Source: Kribbella jiaozuonensis (GTDB lineage Bacteria; Actinomycetota; Actinomycetes; Propionibacteriales; Kribbellaceae). Taken from it: a stretch of DNA of 64,000 bases. The stretch lies in contig NZ_SZPZ01000005.1 of assembly GCF_005233875.1 (NCBI RefSeq), forward strand, positions 248,001 through 312,000. The letters are read 5' to 3'. Both the position numbers and the translations under genes were made by a program. Shown in pieces: positions 34,819-43,813 of the stretch. Numbering within the stretch: the stretch's first letter is position 1; each line of letters starts with the position of its first letter. Under the pieces are notes generated by a model, which was not told the DNA's origin, searched no databases, and saw only the letters and a list, made by a program, of their open reading frames with translations.

Positions 34819-35460
34819 TCACGACTTCGGCTCGATGAGCCCTCGCTGGAGTGCCGTCATGATGGCCTGCGCCCGGTTCGAGACCTCGAGCTTCTCGTAC
34901 AGCCGCTCGACGTACGTCTTCGCCGTGGACACGCTCACCGACAGCGCCACCGCGATCGCCCGGACCGACAGACCTTGCCCGAGCAGCTCGAGCACCTGCG
35001 CCTCCCGCGGACTCAGCAGCGCCTGTACCGGCGAGTGGTCGCGGCGAGCCATCGCAGGCCCGAGCCCGGTCGCCGTGAACGAGGTGGGAGCGACCGCCGC
35101 GTGCCGGATCGCCGCCAGGATCTCGCCCGTCGGCGCAGTCCTCGCGACGAACGCGGACACCCCCGACTCGAGCGCTTCGAACAGGACGCTGTCCTCCCCC
35201 TCCGGTGCCAGCAGCACGATCCCGAGCTCGGCATACCTGTTGCGGAGTTCGCGCGCGATCCGCAGACCGTCGTGGTCGGGCGGCGTCACATCGAGTACGA
35301 CGACGTTCGCGCGCGTCGACAACACGATGCCGACCGCTTCGGTGCGCTGGCCGGTGTCGCCGACAATCTCCAGATCTGGTTCTTGGTCGACCAGGCCTGC
35401 CAGGCCGTAGCGGACCAATGTGTGATCGTCGATGACGACGACCCTGACGCAATCGTTCAT
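34819..35460 (-). CDS. NarL/FixJ-family response regulator
   Basis: 213 aa from ATG 35460 with GGGGGGAG before it. Receiver 1-120 with VIDDHTLVRYGL acidic pocket and phospho-acceptor D57 in VVLDVTPPDHDG; LuxR HTH about 148-205 (LLSPREAQVLELLGQGLSVR, VSVSTAKTYVERLYEKL). It lies immediately downstream of the pilus operon in the same direction, separated by a hairpin. No sensor kinase is adjacent. It may control the pilus genes, but that is positional inference only. Confidence 0.9.
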   Translation of the reverse strand: MNDCVRVVVIDDHTLVRYGLAGLVDQEPDLEIVGDTGQRTEAVGIVLSTRANVVVLDVTPPDHDGLRIARELRNRYAELGIVLLAPEGEDSVLFEALESGVSAFVARTAPTGEILAAIRHAAVAPTSFTATGLGPAMARRDHSPVQALLSPREAQVLELLGQGLSVRAIAVALSVSVSTAKTYVERLYEKLEVSNRAQAIMTALQRGLIEPKS

Positions 35461-35498
35461 GGCTCCCCCCGCGGACCAAACTACGCAGCGTGACGCAG

Positions 35499-35528
35499 TT
35501 GCGGTAGAGACTGTCTCGTCTACCGCAA
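35499..35528 (-). terminator. Hairpin ending the pilus operon
   Basis: TTGCGGTAGA (35499-35508) pairs perfectly with TCTACCGCAA (35519-35528) around a 10-base loop, 28 bases after the last pilus gene. Confidence 0.65.
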
Positions 35529-35555
35529 GATCTGGCCGCACCAGACACAACCCCA

Positions 35556-37508
35556 TCAGCCCGGCCGCCACCATCCGAGCACGGTCACCGCACGCCGGCC
35601 GGCGACGGGCGAGGACGGATCGGCGTCGACGAGTCCGATCCTCGCCTGCAGAGCCGGCCGCCCGCTGGCCGGGCAGATCAGCCCGCCAGGGCAGATGTAC
35701 GCCGTGAGCTGCACCCCGAACGTGAATCCAGGCGAATCGTCCGGCAGGTCGATCGCCGCCCCGGACAGCGTCCCCGAGGCGGTGAGCCGCAAAGCGCGAA
35801 CCACCGCACCCGCCCCCAACACAGGCGCCCCCGGAGCAACACTGAGATCCAGAACCGCGGCAGGCGTGTAGACCGTTCCCTGAACGGACATCCGACCCGA
35901 GACCAGCGCACAAGCGCTTGTATTACTGGGATACGGCCCCTCAACCACACAGCCGTCCCCAGCCCGCAGAGCAGGCGGCGTATAGCTGAGCTCCAGCCGA
36001 ACCGCATCGATGTCCTCGGTATCCCCCTTCACCGCCAGCCCCGCAGTCAGCGCCAGGCTCGCTCCAGTGAAGGTCCCCGCATAGACGGCCTGCGCCAGCG
36101 ATCCAGTGCGGCTCGCATCGAGCGGGACAGTCTCGGTCCGGTACGCCGTTCCGCCCGCGGCACCGGTGACCGACGCGGTCAGCGGCGTACCTGATCCGAC
36201 GTCGAGCGACACGTCCAGCTTGTCCGTCGACGTCGCGTCAGCGTGCCGATGAGTGATCTTCAACGCGGCGGACTCAAGTACCGAGCCGGCCGGGATCGCT
36301 GCAGGCGGAGCGAAGCCGTTGATCGTCACCGGAGCGGTGTCATTCGGGACCGAGCTCTTCCAGGTGGCCGCGACGCCGTCTGCCGTGGACAGGCGGGACG
36401 GCGTCGCGGTCAGCCCGAACTTGCTCACCAGCGAGACCGCGGTCGGCTTCAACGCGCTCGCCCCGCTTGAGTCGACCGACGAACCGGTCCCGCTGGTGAG
36501 GCCTCGGAGGGCGATCGGCGGCTGCGTCGACGAATAGCTGCCGCAGAGTTCCGCCTTGCCCGACTTCACGACCAGCCGGCTGTCTCCGCCGAAGACGAAC
36601 TGCACGCCGCCGGTTGTGCCATCCAGCGGACTCGCACACGACCCACCCGCCAACGTCCCGCCAACCAGGTTGCCGCCGTCGACCGTCCAGACGTTGGAGC
36701 CGCTGTCCAGCAACGGATTCGACTCGTTCTGGAAGTCGAAGTAGTAGATGCCGGGCTTGAACCACCAGGTGCTCCCGCGGCACGCGCTGTCGCTCTTCAT
36801 CATCGCGCTCAGCCCGACCGCGTCGTCGTAGTACCCGGGCAGAAAGGTGACGACCGAGTTCGGCGTCGTACAGGCCGGCAGGGTTCGCAGCGCAGGCACA
36901 CTACTCAACGGCGACGGGTACGCCGGATCGTCGCCGCCCGGCAGCGCGGACAGGTTGCAGAGCGGATTCCCCAACAGGTCCCCGGAGCACCCGCCGCGGG
37001 CGGACAGCGCGCCAGCGCTCAGCTTTCCGGCCGGCACGTCAACGGACGAGTGAGACACGACCTTGCCGTGGATCTGCAGGGTCGAGCCCGCCGGCTGGTC
37101 GACGGTGAGACCGGCCTCACCCGATATCTGTCCAAGGGTCAGCAACGCGTTGTCCGGTCGGTTGCACTCGCTCGAGTCTCGGCAGTGCACCACGACCTGC
37201 TTCGGATCCGGCTTGCACGTCACCGCGGCGGAGTCGAGACCGTTGAAGAGGAGGAGCGACAGCGTGTCCGACAGCCCGAAGCATCGCTGCCCCGATTCCC
37301 CGTTGTACCCGCTGTTGCGCAAGTTGTTGATCGCCGCCTCCATCGCACCATCGGCGGCGTACGACGCTGACGTCTGATCCCGGAGACTCGCAGACACCCG
37401 TGCGGCCGAGTCGGTCCGGGACAGCAGTGCCGACAGCGCCAGTCCGATCACCGTGATGACGACGAGGACCAGCAACAACGACGATCCACGCTCGTCCCGG
37501 CGCCTCAC
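35556..37508 (-). CDS. Large PilX-like membrane-anchored pilus assembly protein
   Basis: 650 aa from GTG 37508 (GTGA overlap with the preceding gene). N-terminal ERGSSLLLVLVVITVIGLAL is a prepilin-like hydrophobic helix without the canonical GFTLIE cut site, as in PilX_N proteins, followed by a long extracytoplasmic part with paired cysteines and beta-rich segments (TWWFKPGIYYFDFQN, GGVQFVFGGDSRLVV). Far longer than typical PilX (about 170-200 aa), so it may display an adhesive or tip domain. Last gene of the pilus operon. Confidence 0.75.
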   Translation of the reverse strand: MRRRDERGSSLLLVLVVITVIGLALSALLSRTDSAARVSASLRDQTSASYAADGAMEAAINNLRNSGYNGESGQRCFGLSDTLSLLLFNGLDSAAVTCKPDPKQVVVHCRDSSECNRPDNALLTLGQISGEAGLTVDQPAGSTLQIHGKVVSHSSVDVPAGKLSAGALSARGGCSGDLLGNPLCNLSALPGGDDPAYPSPLSSVPALRTLPACTTPNSVVTFLPGYYDDAVGLSAMMKSDSACRGSTWWFKPGIYYFDFQNESNPLLDSGSNVWTVDGGNLVGGTLAGGSCASPLDGTTGGVQFVFGGDSRLVVKSGKAELCGSYSSTQPPIALRGLTSGTGSSVDSSGASALKPTAVSLVSKFGLTATPSRLSTADGVAATWKSSVPNDTAPVTINGFAPPAAIPAGSVLESAALKITHRHADATSTDKLDVSLDVGSGTPLTASVTGAAGGTAYRTETVPLDASRTGSLAQAVYAGTFTGASLALTAGLAVKGDTEDIDAVRLELSYTPPALRAGDGCVVEGPYPSNTSACALVSGRMSVQGTVYTPAAVLDLSVAPGAPVLGAGAVVRALRLTASGTLSGAAIDLPDDSPGFTFGVQLTAYICPGGLICPASGRPALQARIGLVDADPSSPVAGRRAVTVLGWWRPG

Positions 37509-38149
37509 GACTGTCTCCGCAGTCCGCTCAGTGCGACCGGGTAGTCGCCCGTGGACGGCTTCGACATCACCAGCCGCAGAGTGATCCCCTCTGGCAGCAC
37601 GGCGGAGTCACACGCGGTCGAGCAGGTCACCGCAACGCTCCCCGGCTTCACGTTCGACGCCAGCCGCAGATCGGATGACGGGGTTGTGCCCCCGAGACAG
37701 CGTGCCCGGTGCAGCTCCCCGGCCCCATTCACGTAGTACGCGACAACCGCCGTACGCCGAACGGCCGGCGTAACCGACGTGTCCCAGTAGTCCGACAGCA
37801 GCCGAACCGCGGCGACCGGCACCGGACCACAAACCACTCCCCCGGCCGAGTCCACCGCGTCGAGCTGAACCGATGGCTCGAACGGCAGCGATCCGTCCAG
37901 AGCGACGGCACCGTAGTCACGCAGCCCGACCGCAGCGACATCGCGGGCGAAGTACGTCGCGCCGAGCTGGGCATCTTGCGCCATGTCCAGCCGGTCCGAC
38001 GTCGCACTCATCTGATGCAGGGCGTTGACCACGAGATCGGCCAGGCCGACAGTCACGACCCCCATCAGGGTCATGGTGATCAGCAGCTCGATCAGCGTGA
38101 AGCCTTGCTCGGTACGCCTCAACCGCACGGCGGATCCCCGAGCCGACAC
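37505..38149 (-). CDS. PilW-like type IV prepilin (minor pilin)
   Basis: 214 aa from GTG 38149, overlapping the upstream prepilin gene by 31 bases. Class III signal EQGFTLIELLITMTLMGVVT with cleavage expected after the Gly, then a globular extracytoplasmic domain with several cysteines (VVCGPVP, CLGG, CSTACDS). Minor pilins prime fibre assembly. Coupled to the large PilX-like gene downstream. Confidence 0.85.
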   Translation of the reverse strand: MSARGSAVRLRRTEQGFTLIELLITMTLMGVVTVGLADLVVNALHQMSATSDRLDMAQDAQLGATYFARDVAAVGLRDYGAVALDGSLPFEPSVQLDAVDSAGGVVCGPVPVAAVRLLSDYWDTSVTPAVRRTAVVAYYVNGAGELHRARCLGGTTPSSDLRLASNVKPGSVAVTCSTACDSAVLPEGITLRLVMSKPSTGDYPVALSGLRRQS

Positions 38150-38553
38150 GGCTTCCGCAGTACGACGTCCAGCGTCTCGGCCGCCCGTCCGTCAGTGCTC
38201 GCCACTGAGACCCGCAACCGCTGCAACCCACGGTCCGGCAGGCAGAGCGGTAACCACAGCGCCCCGGTCCAGTACTGCACCGATCCGCTCACCACTCGGG
38301 CCGTGAACCCGGCCGGCGGAGAGAAGCCCGGCACGGTGTACGACGACGCACACGCGACATAGTGGCCATCGGCAACGTATTGCTGCAGCGCCTCGGCGTA
38401 GTTGCGGACCGTCGTCACCGCAGTGGCCTGTTTGCGCTGGGTGTCCGACATCAGAATCGTTGTCGTCAGCCCTGCCATCACCGCGACGACGGCAACGCCC
38501 ATCAGGGCGATCGCGACCACCAGTTCCAGCAGACTCTCGCCACGTTCGCGCAT
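38119..38553 (-). CDS. PilV-like type IV prepilin (minor pilin)
   Basis: 144 aa from ATG 38553 in an ATGA overlap with pilC. The N-terminus RERGESLLELVVAIALMGVA is a class III prepilin signal (GES instead of GFT) with Glu at mature position 5. The body is small with CLPDRG and a C-terminal CRLGDPPCG cysteine pair. Not delimited by its own long frame start; it was found by the overlap and signal. Confidence 0.82.
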   Translation of the reverse strand: MRERGESLLELVVAIALMGVAVVAVMAGLTTTILMSDTQRKQATAVTTVRNYAEALQQYVADGHYVACASSYTVPGFSPPAGFTARVVSGSVQYWTGALWLPLCLPDRGLQRLRVSVASTDGRAAETLDVVLRKPCRLGDPPCG

Positions 38554-39758
38554 CAGCCCTGCACCTGCCGGAAGATCCCGTACATCGCGGACACCAGCGC
38601 GATCGCCACGAAGCCGACGACTCCGCCCATCAGCACGATCACGGCCGGCTCGAACAGTCCGATGAGCTTCTTCAGCTTGTAGTCCAGCTCGCCCTCGTAG
38701 TACTGCGCGGTGACCTCCAGCTGGGCGTCCATCGTTCCGGTGTCCTCGCCGACCCGAATCATCTGGGCCGCCGTGGCGGGGAACAGCTTGGTGGCGGCCA
38801 GCGGCCGGGCCAGTCCCTCGCCCTGCAGCATCGCCTCCATCACCCCTGCGAGCGACCGGCGATAGACGCGGTTCGGCAGCGATCCGGTCGCGACCCGCAA
38901 CGCCTGTGGCAGCTGGACGCCCGCGCTGACCATCGAGGAGAGGATCCGGCAGAAACGTTCGACCAGCGCGTACTGGATGGTCGGCCCGATCACTGGCACC
39001 GCGAGGACCAGCCGGTCCCGCAGGTAGCGGCCGGGCGTCGTACTCAGCACGTAGACGAGCAAGAGCACCAGCAAACCGCAACCGATCATCAGCGCCCACC
39101 ACCAACTGGTGAGGAAGTTCGTGATGCCCAGCAGGATCCGGGTCGGTAAGGGCAACCGGGCGCCGAGGCTGTCGAAGAAGGCCTTGAACCGCGGCAGGAC
39201 GAAGCCGGCCAGCACGATCAGCGTCACCACCGACATCACGGCGACGACCGCCGGGTAGATGGTGGCCTGCTTGATCCGCCGGCGGGCTTCGAGGTCACGT
39301 TCCAGGTAGCGGGCGAGCTGGCCGAGCACGGTGTCGAGGCGGCCGCTCAACTCGGCCGAGCGCAGGATGCCGCGGTAGAACTCGGGGAAGATCCGCGGAT
39401 GCCGGTCGAAGCAGTCCGACAGCCGCTCGCCGTCGCGGAGGCCGTCCTCGACCTCCAGCATCATCCGGCGGACCGACGAGTTCTCCGCCTCACGGCCCAG
39501 GCTGTGCACCGACTCGGTCAGCGGTAGCCCCGCTCCGACGAACGCACCGAGCTGCCGGGTCAGGTGCATGACCTCTTCTCGCTTCACCCGTCGTGCGGTG
39601 ATCTCCAACTGCAGCAGGCCTGGCTTCTCGGACAGCCGGATGTTCCGCAGCTCCCGCTCGTACAGCGCCAGCTCAGCCTCCTCGCGACTCTCGGCCCGCG
39701 TCGTACCGCGCTTGGTACTTCCGTCGGGCCTGGCCGCGACGTACGCGTATCTCGTCAT
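38553..39758 (-). CDS. pilC: Type IV pilus inner-membrane platform protein
   Basis: 401 aa from ATG 39758 in an ATGA overlap with pilB. Two repeated T2SSF domains (about 65-190 and 265-390), each with the LPLTESVHSL / VQLPQALRVA helical pattern, and about three membrane helices, ending in VIVLMGGVVGFVAIALVSAM. It couples the cytosolic ATPases to pilin insertion and removal. Normal length for PilC/GspF. Confidence 0.95.
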   Translation of the reverse strand: MTRYAYVAARPDGSTKRGTTRAESREEAELALYERELRNIRLSEKPGLLQLEITARRVKREEVMHLTRQLGAFVGAGLPLTESVHSLGREAENSSVRRMMLEVEDGLRDGERLSDCFDRHPRIFPEFYRGILRSAELSGRLDTVLGQLARYLERDLEARRRIKQATIYPAVVAVMSVVTLIVLAGFVLPRFKAFFDSLGARLPLPTRILLGITNFLTSWWWALMIGCGLLVLLLVYVLSTTPGRYLRDRLVLAVPVIGPTIQYALVERFCRILSSMVSAGVQLPQALRVATGSLPNRVYRRSLAGVMEAMLQGEGLARPLAATKLFPATAAQMIRVGEDTGTMDAQLEVTAQYYEGELDYKLKKLIGLFEPAVIVLMGGVVGFVAIALVSAMYGIFRQVQG

Positions 39759-41371
39759 CGGATCCCCACCGTGTAGATCGATCGGAGTACCTCGGCGACT
39801 GTCGTGACTCCTGTCTGTGCCAGCCGGGCACCCTCCTCGTGCAGCGTCCGCATGCCCTCGTAGCAGGCGACCTTGCGGATCTCGGCCAGCGGAGCGCGAT
39901 CGATGACCAGCTCTCGGATCGGATCGGTCACCGGCAACAGCTCATAGACGCCAGTCCGTTCCAGATAGCCCGTGTGTGCGCAGAAGTTGCACCCCACGCC
40001 ACGGATCAGCCCGCCGACCGGAACCTCTGCGCCCGCACTCCGCAGGAACGCCTGCTCCGCCGCGGGTGGTTCGTAGTACTCGCGGCAGTTCTCGCAGACC
40101 TTGCGGATCAGCCGCTGCGAGATCACCGCGCTCACCGAGGACGCGACGAGGAAGTTCTCAATTCCCATGTCCAGCAGGCGATGCAGAGCGGTCGCGGTGT
40201 CGGTGGCGTGCACCGACGACAGGACCAGGTGCCCGGTCAGCGCAGACTGTACGGCGATGCGCGCCGTCTCCGCGTCCCTGATCTCTCCGACCAGGATGAC
40301 GTCGGGGTCCTGCCGCAGGATCGACCGCAGCCCCGAGGCGAAGGTGATACCGGCCGCCTCGTTGATCTGGATCTGGTTGATCGAGGCGTAGCTGTACTCG
40401 ACCGGGTCCTCGATCGTCATGATGTTCCGCTCAGGGCTGTCGATCTCTCCGAGCGACCCGTACAGCGTGGTGGTCTTGCCGCTCCCGGTCGGCCCCGCAC
40501 AGATCACCATCCCGTACGGCGTTCGCAGCAGCGCGGCGTACCGCTCCGCCAGCTCAGGGGGCATCCCGAGCTGCTCGAGACGGAACAGCGGCCGGCTCTT
40601 GTCGAGCAGACGCAGTACGACCTTCTCCCCGCCGACGACGGCGGCGGTCGAGACCCGGATGTCGACGTCGCGGCCCTCGACCTGCATCCGGATCTGGCCG
40701 TCCTGCGAGCGCCGCCGTTCGACGATGTTCAGATCAGCCAGCACCTTGATCCGGCTGACCACGGCAGGCCCGATCGCGGCGGGCAGGTCGAGCTGGTCGC
40801 GCAGCGCGCCGTCCACCCGGAACCGCACTCGCACCCGGGCGTCGTGCGGCTCGATGTGGATGTCGGAGGCCCGGTCGCGCAGCCCCTGCGTGATGATCAG
40901 CTGGACCACCTGGACCACCGGCGCGTCCTCGTTCACCACGAGCTCGTCCGGCTCCAATGCCGTACCCCTGGCCTGGAACAGCTTCACCGATTCGTCGATC
41001 CCCGCCAACGCCCGGAAGCTGTTGTCGATCGCGCGGACGATGTCCGGCGCCGCGGCGAGAGCGAGCCGCACCGGGCGACCCAGGGCTTCCTGGACCTGCA
41101 AGCCGAGCGCCGGATCCGCGAGTACGACGAGGACCTCGCCCTCGCGAACCGCCAGCGGCAGCGCGGTCAGCCGACGAGCCGTCCGCTCGTCGATGAGGGC
41201 TGTCGCGTCGGACTCGGGCGTGACGGTCCACAGGTCCACCATGGGGATGCCATGGCGCTCGGCCAACCGCGCAGCCCGCCGCCGTGCGGTCGGAAGATCG
41301 GCTGCAAGCTCAGGTGGACTGGACGGAGGCGTGGGCGGTTCCGTCTGCTTCGGCTGGCCGCGGTGTCGCAT
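39755..41371 (-). CDS. pilB: Type IV pilus extension ATPase
   Basis: About 538 aa from ATG 41371, which shares a base with the pilT stop (TGATG); a GTG one codon upstream is the alternative. N-terminal MshEN/T2SSE-N region, then Walker A GPTGSGKTTTLYGS, Asp box (TIEDPVEY), Walker B VILVGEIRD, His box, and a zinc tetracysteine site CENC...CNFC near 440-480. Drives pilin polymerisation. One mRNA with pilT and pilC. Confidence 0.95.
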   Translation of the reverse strand: MRHRGQPKQTEPPTPPSSPPELAADLPTARRRAARLAERHGIPMVDLWTVTPESDATALIDERTARRLTALPLAVREGEVLVVLADPALGLQVQEALGRPVRLALAAAPDIVRAIDNSFRALAGIDESVKLFQARGTALEPDELVVNEDAPVVQVVQLIITQGLRDRASDIHIEPHDARVRVRFRVDGALRDQLDLPAAIGPAVVSRIKVLADLNIVERRRSQDGQIRMQVEGRDVDIRVSTAAVVGGEKVVLRLLDKSRPLFRLEQLGMPPELAERYAALLRTPYGMVICAGPTGSGKTTTLYGSLGEIDSPERNIMTIEDPVEYSYASINQIQINEAAGITFASGLRSILRQDPDVILVGEIRDAETARIAVQSALTGHLVLSSVHATDTATALHRLLDMGIENFLVASSVSAVISQRLIRKVCENCREYYEPPAAEQAFLRSAGAEVPVGGLIRGVGCNFCAHTGYLERTGVYELLPVTDPIRELVIDRAPLAEIRKVACYEGMRTLHEEGARLAQTGVTTVAEVLRSIYTVGIR

Positions 41372-42468
41372 CACACTTGCACCGCCCCGGAGCGAACCCG
41401 CGGCCGCAGCTCGATTTCCTTCGGATGCGAGCTGCGTGAGTACGCGTCCTCCGGCGTGATCTGGCCGGCCATGATCAGCTCCGAGAGCGACTGCTCGAGA
41501 GTGATCATGCCTTCGCGCCGGCCGGTGACGAGTGCGTTGCGCAGCTGATGCGTCTTGCCCTCCTTGATCAGGTTGCGGATGCCGGCGTTCGCGACCATCA
41601 CCTCGAACGCCGCCACCAGTCCGCCACCGACCCGCGGGATCAGCCGCTGATGTACGACGCCACTGAGCGCCGCAGCCAGCTGCACCCGTACCTGGGACTG
41701 CTGCTCCGGCGGGAAGACGTCGATGATGCGAGCCAGCGACTGCGCGGTGTCGTTGGTGTGCAGGGTCGCAAAGACCAGGTGGCCCGTCTCTGCGATCGTC
41801 AGCGCGAACCGGATCGACTCCAGGTCTCGCATCTCACCGACCAGCAGTACGTCGGGGTCCTCGCGCAGTGCGGCTCGTAGCGCATCCGGGAACGACGCCG
41901 TGTCGCTGCCGACCTCACGCTGGTTCACCGCGGAACGACGGTGCTCATGCACGTACTCGATCGGGTCCTCGATCGTGATGATGTGGCAGGCCCGGTCGGT
42001 GTTGATCTGGTGAATGACCGACGCCAGCGTGGTCGACTTGCCGGATCCGGTCGGCCCGGTGACCAGGACCAGGCCCTGATGCAGCCGGGCGAACGTGCCG
42101 ATCACCGGCGGCAGTCCCAGCTCCGACATCGTCGGGATGCTGCGCGGGATGACCCGCAGCGCGAGTGCGGTGTCTCCGCGCTGGGTGAAGGCGTTCGCGC
42201 GGATCCGCGCGTTGTCCCGCCAGGAGAACGAGAAGTCGTGCTCGTACGTCGTCTGCCAGACGTTCGAGCGGTGCGGGTTCAGGATCTCGGCAAGCATCGC
42301 GTCGGTGTCCCGCCTGGTCAGCGGCGTCTTGTCCGCCACCGGGCGCAGGACACCGTGGACCCGCAGCTGTGGCGCCATTCCGACGGTGAGGAGCAGGTCG
42401 GTGCCACCGGCGTTCCAGAGTTCTTCGAGCAACAGATCCACCCGGCTGCCAGGCACGGGAATTCTCAT
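41371..42468 (-). CDS. pilT: Type IV pilus retraction ATPase
   Basis: 365 aa from ATG 42468. Walker A GPTGSGKSTTLAS, TIEDPIEYVH, Walker B VLLVGEMRD, HLVFATLHTND and the PilT-specific GIRNLIKEGK motif (AIRNLIRE type) distinguish it from PilB. Retracts the fibre by depolymerising pilin. An 81-bp gap with a hairpin separates it from the pilin gene upstream; overlaps pilB. Confidence 0.95.
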   Translation of the reverse strand: MRIPVPGSRVDLLLEELWNAGGTDLLLTVGMAPQLRVHGVLRPVADKTPLTRRDTDAMLAEILNPHRSNVWQTTYEHDFSFSWRDNARIRANAFTQRGDTALALRVIPRSIPTMSELGLPPVIGTFARLHQGLVLVTGPTGSGKSTTLASVIHQINTDRACHIITIEDPIEYVHEHRRSAVNQREVGSDTASFPDALRAALREDPDVLLVGEMRDLESIRFALTIAETGHLVFATLHTNDTAQSLARIIDVFPPEQQSQVRVQLAAALSGVVHQRLIPRVGGGLVAAFEVMVANAGIRNLIKEGKTHQLRNALVTGRREGMITLEQSLSELIMAGQITPEDAYSRSSHPKEIELRPRVRSGAVQV

Positions 42469-42502
42469 GGGGTCCCTTCGGCATGATCGAACACGACGCC
42501 CC

Positions 42503-42537
42503 CGGACGCACCGGCCCTCCTCCGACCGGTGTGTCCG
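42503..42537 (-). terminator. Hairpin between pilin and pilT
   Basis: CGGACGCACCGG (42503-42514) faces CCGGTGTGTCCG (42526-42537), complementary except for one position. It could be a leaky terminator or processing site that keeps pilin mRNA in excess over the ATPase mRNA. Confidence 0.4.
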
Positions 42538-42549
42538 TGCAGGACCGGG

Positions 42550-42942
42550 TCAGGTGCAGGCGCCGGCGGCGGTGACCAGGCCGTTCACGCCGAGCGTGAT
42601 GGTGTAGCCGTCACCGACCGGGCGGCTGCGCAGCAGCTGGTTGACGCCGACGGTGAGCTCCAGCCAGCCGGGGTCACCGGCGGGTGGATAGGTGCCGTTC
42701 TTCGCGTAGTACGCCTCGACGGCGACCTCGACGCTCTTCTTGTCGGTCTTGCACGCAGCCGCGTTGCCGCGGTCCTGGATGCCGGAGACCGCGAAGACGA
42801 CGACCCCGGACAGCACGCCGAGGATGACGATCACGACGAGCAGCTCGATCAGGGTGAAGCCGGACTGGTTTCTGGTGCGGGTCCTCTGGTTGCGGGCACG
42901 GCGGATTGTTCGGGCGACGACGGCCCGAAGCGGGTAGTTCAT
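42550..42942 (-). CDS. Major type IV pilin (prepilin)
   Basis: 130 aa from ATG 42942 with AAGGA about eight bases upstream. A 29-residue basic leader ends NQSG, then the processed N-terminus FTLIELLVVIVILGVLSG with Glu at mature position 5: a classical N-methylated prepilin. The short globular part has two cysteines (CKTDKK and C-terminal GACT) that can form the usual disulfide. First gene of the pilus run. The prepilin peptidase that must cut it is not in the window. Confidence 0.92.
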   Translation of the reverse strand: MNYPLRAVVARTIRRARNQRTRTRNQSGFTLIELLVVIVILGVLSGVVVFAVSGIQDRGNAAACKTDKKSVEVAVEAYYAKNGTYPPAGDPGWLELTVGVNQLLRSRPVGDGYTITLGVNGLVTAAGACT

Positions 42943-43150
42943 TGCTGCTTCCTTTACAGATGCTCCGGCAAGCGACGGAGACGGGGTCTTCCAGGCGCGG
43001 CAGCGCGAACGTGGACCTCGGCTCGACCCCTGTAAATCCAGCCGGATCCGCCCCACACATCCCCCCGGATGATGCTTTGCTGCCGCGTCAAAGACTCGCC
43101 TCTGCAAGCCCCGCGTCACAGCGGGTGAACGCCCGACGTCCCTGGCCACC

Positions 43151-43170
43151 CGACCGACACGTGTCGGTCG
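43151..43170. other. Perfect 20-bp palindrome downstream of a DUF2064-like gene
   Basis: CGACCGACAC followed by GTGTCGGTCG, no spacer. Lies 17 bases beyond the DUF2064-like stop and about 210 bases upstream of the pilin start. Either a terminator or an operator site; the rest of the 244-base gap shows no gene and no clear riboswitch. Confidence 0.5.
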
Positions 43171-43186
43171 TTCGCCCGACAAGGCG

Positions 43187-43813
43187 TCAGGAATGGCGCA
43201 ACAGCGACCTGGTCGCGTCCCAGCCCTCCAGGCCGGGATCAAGACGTGCGATGTCAGCCGCGGAACGCAGCCGGTGCCAGCCCGGGCCGATCGCGACGGC
43301 GTGCCGGCGAGGTTTGCGGGCTTCCAGGGCGGAAAGCGGCGTGTCGAACGTTGGAGCGATCTCCGAAACCCAGCCCGCGACCGGTGTCTTGGTCCCGATC
43401 GCCGCGAGGGTCCCGTCCTCGGCCGGAGTGACAGCGATGTCGGCGCTGCTGAGGGCCCGGAACAGCTTGCCGATCAGGAGCCCGGGCAGATCGGGTACGT
43501 CATACGAGACGGCGACAACTGCCGCGGCCGGACCGGCCAGCTCGACCGCGTGCAGGACCGGGCGGGCGGCGTCGACGGCGTACGTCGGTGTGCCGGGCCA
43601 GGTCAGTGCGCTCACCTCTGCGACGGCGTCCTCGTCTCCACCCGCGACGGCGACCGCCACCTCGACGCGGTCCAGCGCGGCGAGTACTTCGTAGGTGTCC
43701 TCGGCCAGCGCCAGCCGCCATGCCTCGGGATCCCGGCCGGGCGGCGCCCAGGTACCCGCAGCCGGTACGACGACAACCACAACGCGTCGGTCGAGAGCGT
43801 CTGGCTCGGTCAT
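43187..43813 (-). CDS. DUF2064/CofC-like nucleotidyltransferase-fold protein
   Basis: 208 aa. VVVVVVPAAGTWAPPG at the N-terminus, VAVSYDVPDLPGLLIGKLF (like the SPDLP motif) and ADIAVTPAEDGTLAAIGTK resemble DUF2064/TIGR04282 and CofC nucleotide-transferase folds, but the first Lys/Arg-rich loop is weak. Substrate unknown. Starts in an ATGA-type overlap with the HxlR gene, so they are cotranscribed. Confidence 0.65.
   Translation of the reverse strand: MTEPDALDRRVVVVVVPAAGTWAPPGRDPEAWRLALAEDTYEVLAALDRVEVAVAVAGGDEDAVAEVSALTWPGTPTYAVDAARPVLHAVELAGPAAAVVAVSYDVPDLPGLLIGKLFRALSSADIAVTPAEDGTLAAIGTKTPVAGWVSEIAPTFDTPLSALEARKPRRHAVAIGPGWHRLRSAADIARLDPGLEGWDATRSLLRHS

Noticed and set aside
39839..41548. 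569-aa + strand open frame over pilB
   Set aside because: Shadow of pilB; the minus strand carries the Walker motifs.
42943..43186. Cyclic-di-GMP riboswitch in the pilin leader
   Set aside because: Searched by eye for the GEMM core; words such as GCAAAGC occur but the conserved P1b/P2 core and tetraloop receptor arrangement is absent.
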